Positions 60,315 to 60,930 of a stretch of 60,930 bases of DNA are shown here, one piece after another (the first letter of the stretch is position 1; every line of letters begins with the position of its first letter). The position numbers and the translations under genes were made by a program. Source of the DNA: Candidatus Aminicenantota bacterium (GTDB lineage Bacteria > Acidobacteriota > Aminicenantia > Aminicenantales > Aminicenantaceae); contig CP070825.1 in assembly GCA_020344415.1 (NCBI GenBank), positions 1,394,078 through 1,455,007 of the forward strand, read 5' to 3'. The notes under the pieces were generated by a model. The model had not been told where the DNA came from. It saw nothing but the letters and a program-made list of their open reading frames with translations, and did no database searches.

Positions 60315-60930
60315 TTATTTTTATTTATGACGTTTTTCACATAGTCTAGTTGTAATATCTTATCACTTACAGTTAAAACTGAATTTGCATGATGTAAAAC
60401 AATATTTTTAGGAACATGCAATGTTGTCCCGGTTTTCCAAAGAAAACCTTTTGTCAACCCAAGACTAGCCGATAATCCACAAAGTAATGCTTTTGACATT
60501 TTTAAGTTGGATAAAGGACTATAGAATTTAACAGGCAAGCAACTCCATTTAATTCCGTACTTATTTTTAGATTCTGTTTGATTATTTTTTCTAAAAATAT
60601 TTTTTGTAACATATTTCAGATATAACAATTTTAAATTTAAGTAATCTTGATCATGTTTGTCTCTATTAAGATCCAAATCTTTTCTTATGTCTTGCCAAAT
60701 ACACAAATTCTTATTATTTCCGCGCGCGGCAAAAAAGCCTGCGCATAACGAACCATATGATGTATTCCTCTGTATCACCATATCTTTATTTTTAATAAAT
60801 TCTATTATTGTTTTTTTGGTCTTCTTGAAAAATTGAATATCAACATCACTATAGACAAACACTTTATCCCAATTTTCTTTGATGGCTTTTATGATGATAT
60901 CGACCTTTTTTTTCATCATTTCCATCCATT
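60311..60930 (-). CDS. Nucleotide-diphospho-sugar transferase family protein (partial)
   Basis: About 205 visible residues of a GT-A-like protein. VFVYSDVDIQFFKKT carries the DXD motif of the nucleotide-diphospho-sugar transferase domain, and GFFAARGNNKN and DQDYLN match later conserved parts. The first visible ATG is at 60925, but the frame stays open to the window edge and the family normally has residues before this point (codon W directly upstream), so the start is probably outside. The stop overlaps the GT2 start by 4 nt, so they form one operon. Confidence 0.72.
   Translation of the reverse strand, partial: WMEMMKKKVDIIIKAIKENWDKVFVYSDVDIQFFKKTKKTIIEFIKNKDMVIQRNTSYGSLCAGFFAARGNNKNLCIWQDIRKDLDLNRDKHDQDYLNLKLLYLKYVTKNIFRKNNQTESKNKYGIKWSCLPVKFYSPLSNLKMSKALLCGLSASLGLTKGFLWKTGTTLHVPKNIVLHHANSVLTVSDKILQLDYVKNVINKNK

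Noticed and set aside
1..60930. CRISPR array, prophage, transposase or integrase genes, riboswitch
   Set aside because: No regularly spaced repeats, phage structural genes, transposase motifs or recognisable riboswitch folds were seen.

Overview
The window looks like chromosome from a diderm, anaerobic, peptide- and amino-acid-using bacterium. The evidence is a TonB-dependent receptor, lipoprotein and Tat signals, an AOR-type aldehyde:ferredoxin oxidoreductase, iron-sulfur proteins, a DsrC/DsrK-like redox module and many exported peptidases and amidohydrolases. There is no phage, integrase, transposase or CRISPR array. The gene mix resembles Candidatus Aminicenantes (OP8) or a relative in or near Acidobacteriota, but this is an inference from gene content; no rRNA is present.

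Positions 1-24,060 are mostly housekeeping genes on the minus strand. They include tRNA-Leu followed by tig-clpP-clpX-lon (lon cut by the window edge), an exported HtrA-like pseudoprotease with TPR repeats, a plus-strand trio (DUF2085 membrane protein, second membrane protein, diacylglycerol-kinase-like lipid kinase), a lytic transglycosylase and pilT-alaS. Then comes a heat-shock operon hrcA-grpE-dnaK-dnaJ-rsmE-Ser/Thr kinase, in which DnaK ends before its helical lid. It is followed by a MEMO1-family gene and a pair of saccharopine-pathway lysine degradation genes.

Positions 24,060-45,000 are metabolic. They hold cysS, a YraN-family gene, a secreted M14 peptidase, and an apparently regulated four-gene operon (TIGR04076-like protein, ferredoxin, AOR, sodium-dependent amino acid symporter). 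Beyond that lie a TonB receptor, folK, an exported D-aminoacylase operon, a class V aminotransferase/cysteine desulfurase and a dsrC-dsrM-like-dsrK-like operon. Positions 44,500-54,800 hold exported or hydrolytic proteins: a Tat-exported iron-sulfur aldo/keto reductase, two metallo-beta-lactamase-fold proteins, NamZ/DUF1343, creatininase family, asparaginase family, a methyltransferase with a signal peptide and a serine hydrolase.

From about 55,500 a surface-polysaccharide locus begins: epimerase, glycosyltransferases and a Wzx-type flippase. From about 57,540 it is visibly AT-rich. It contains a truncated glycosyltransferase start next to an opposite-strand glycosyltransferase, suggesting recent shuffling.

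The most interesting items are the DsrC/DsrMK-like module without dsrAB in view and with a palindrome on its promoter, the lidless DnaK, the pseudoprotease-TPR protein, a non-CIRCE inverted repeat over the hrcA promoter, paired palindromes before the AOR operon, and a dispersed intergenic palindrome family.
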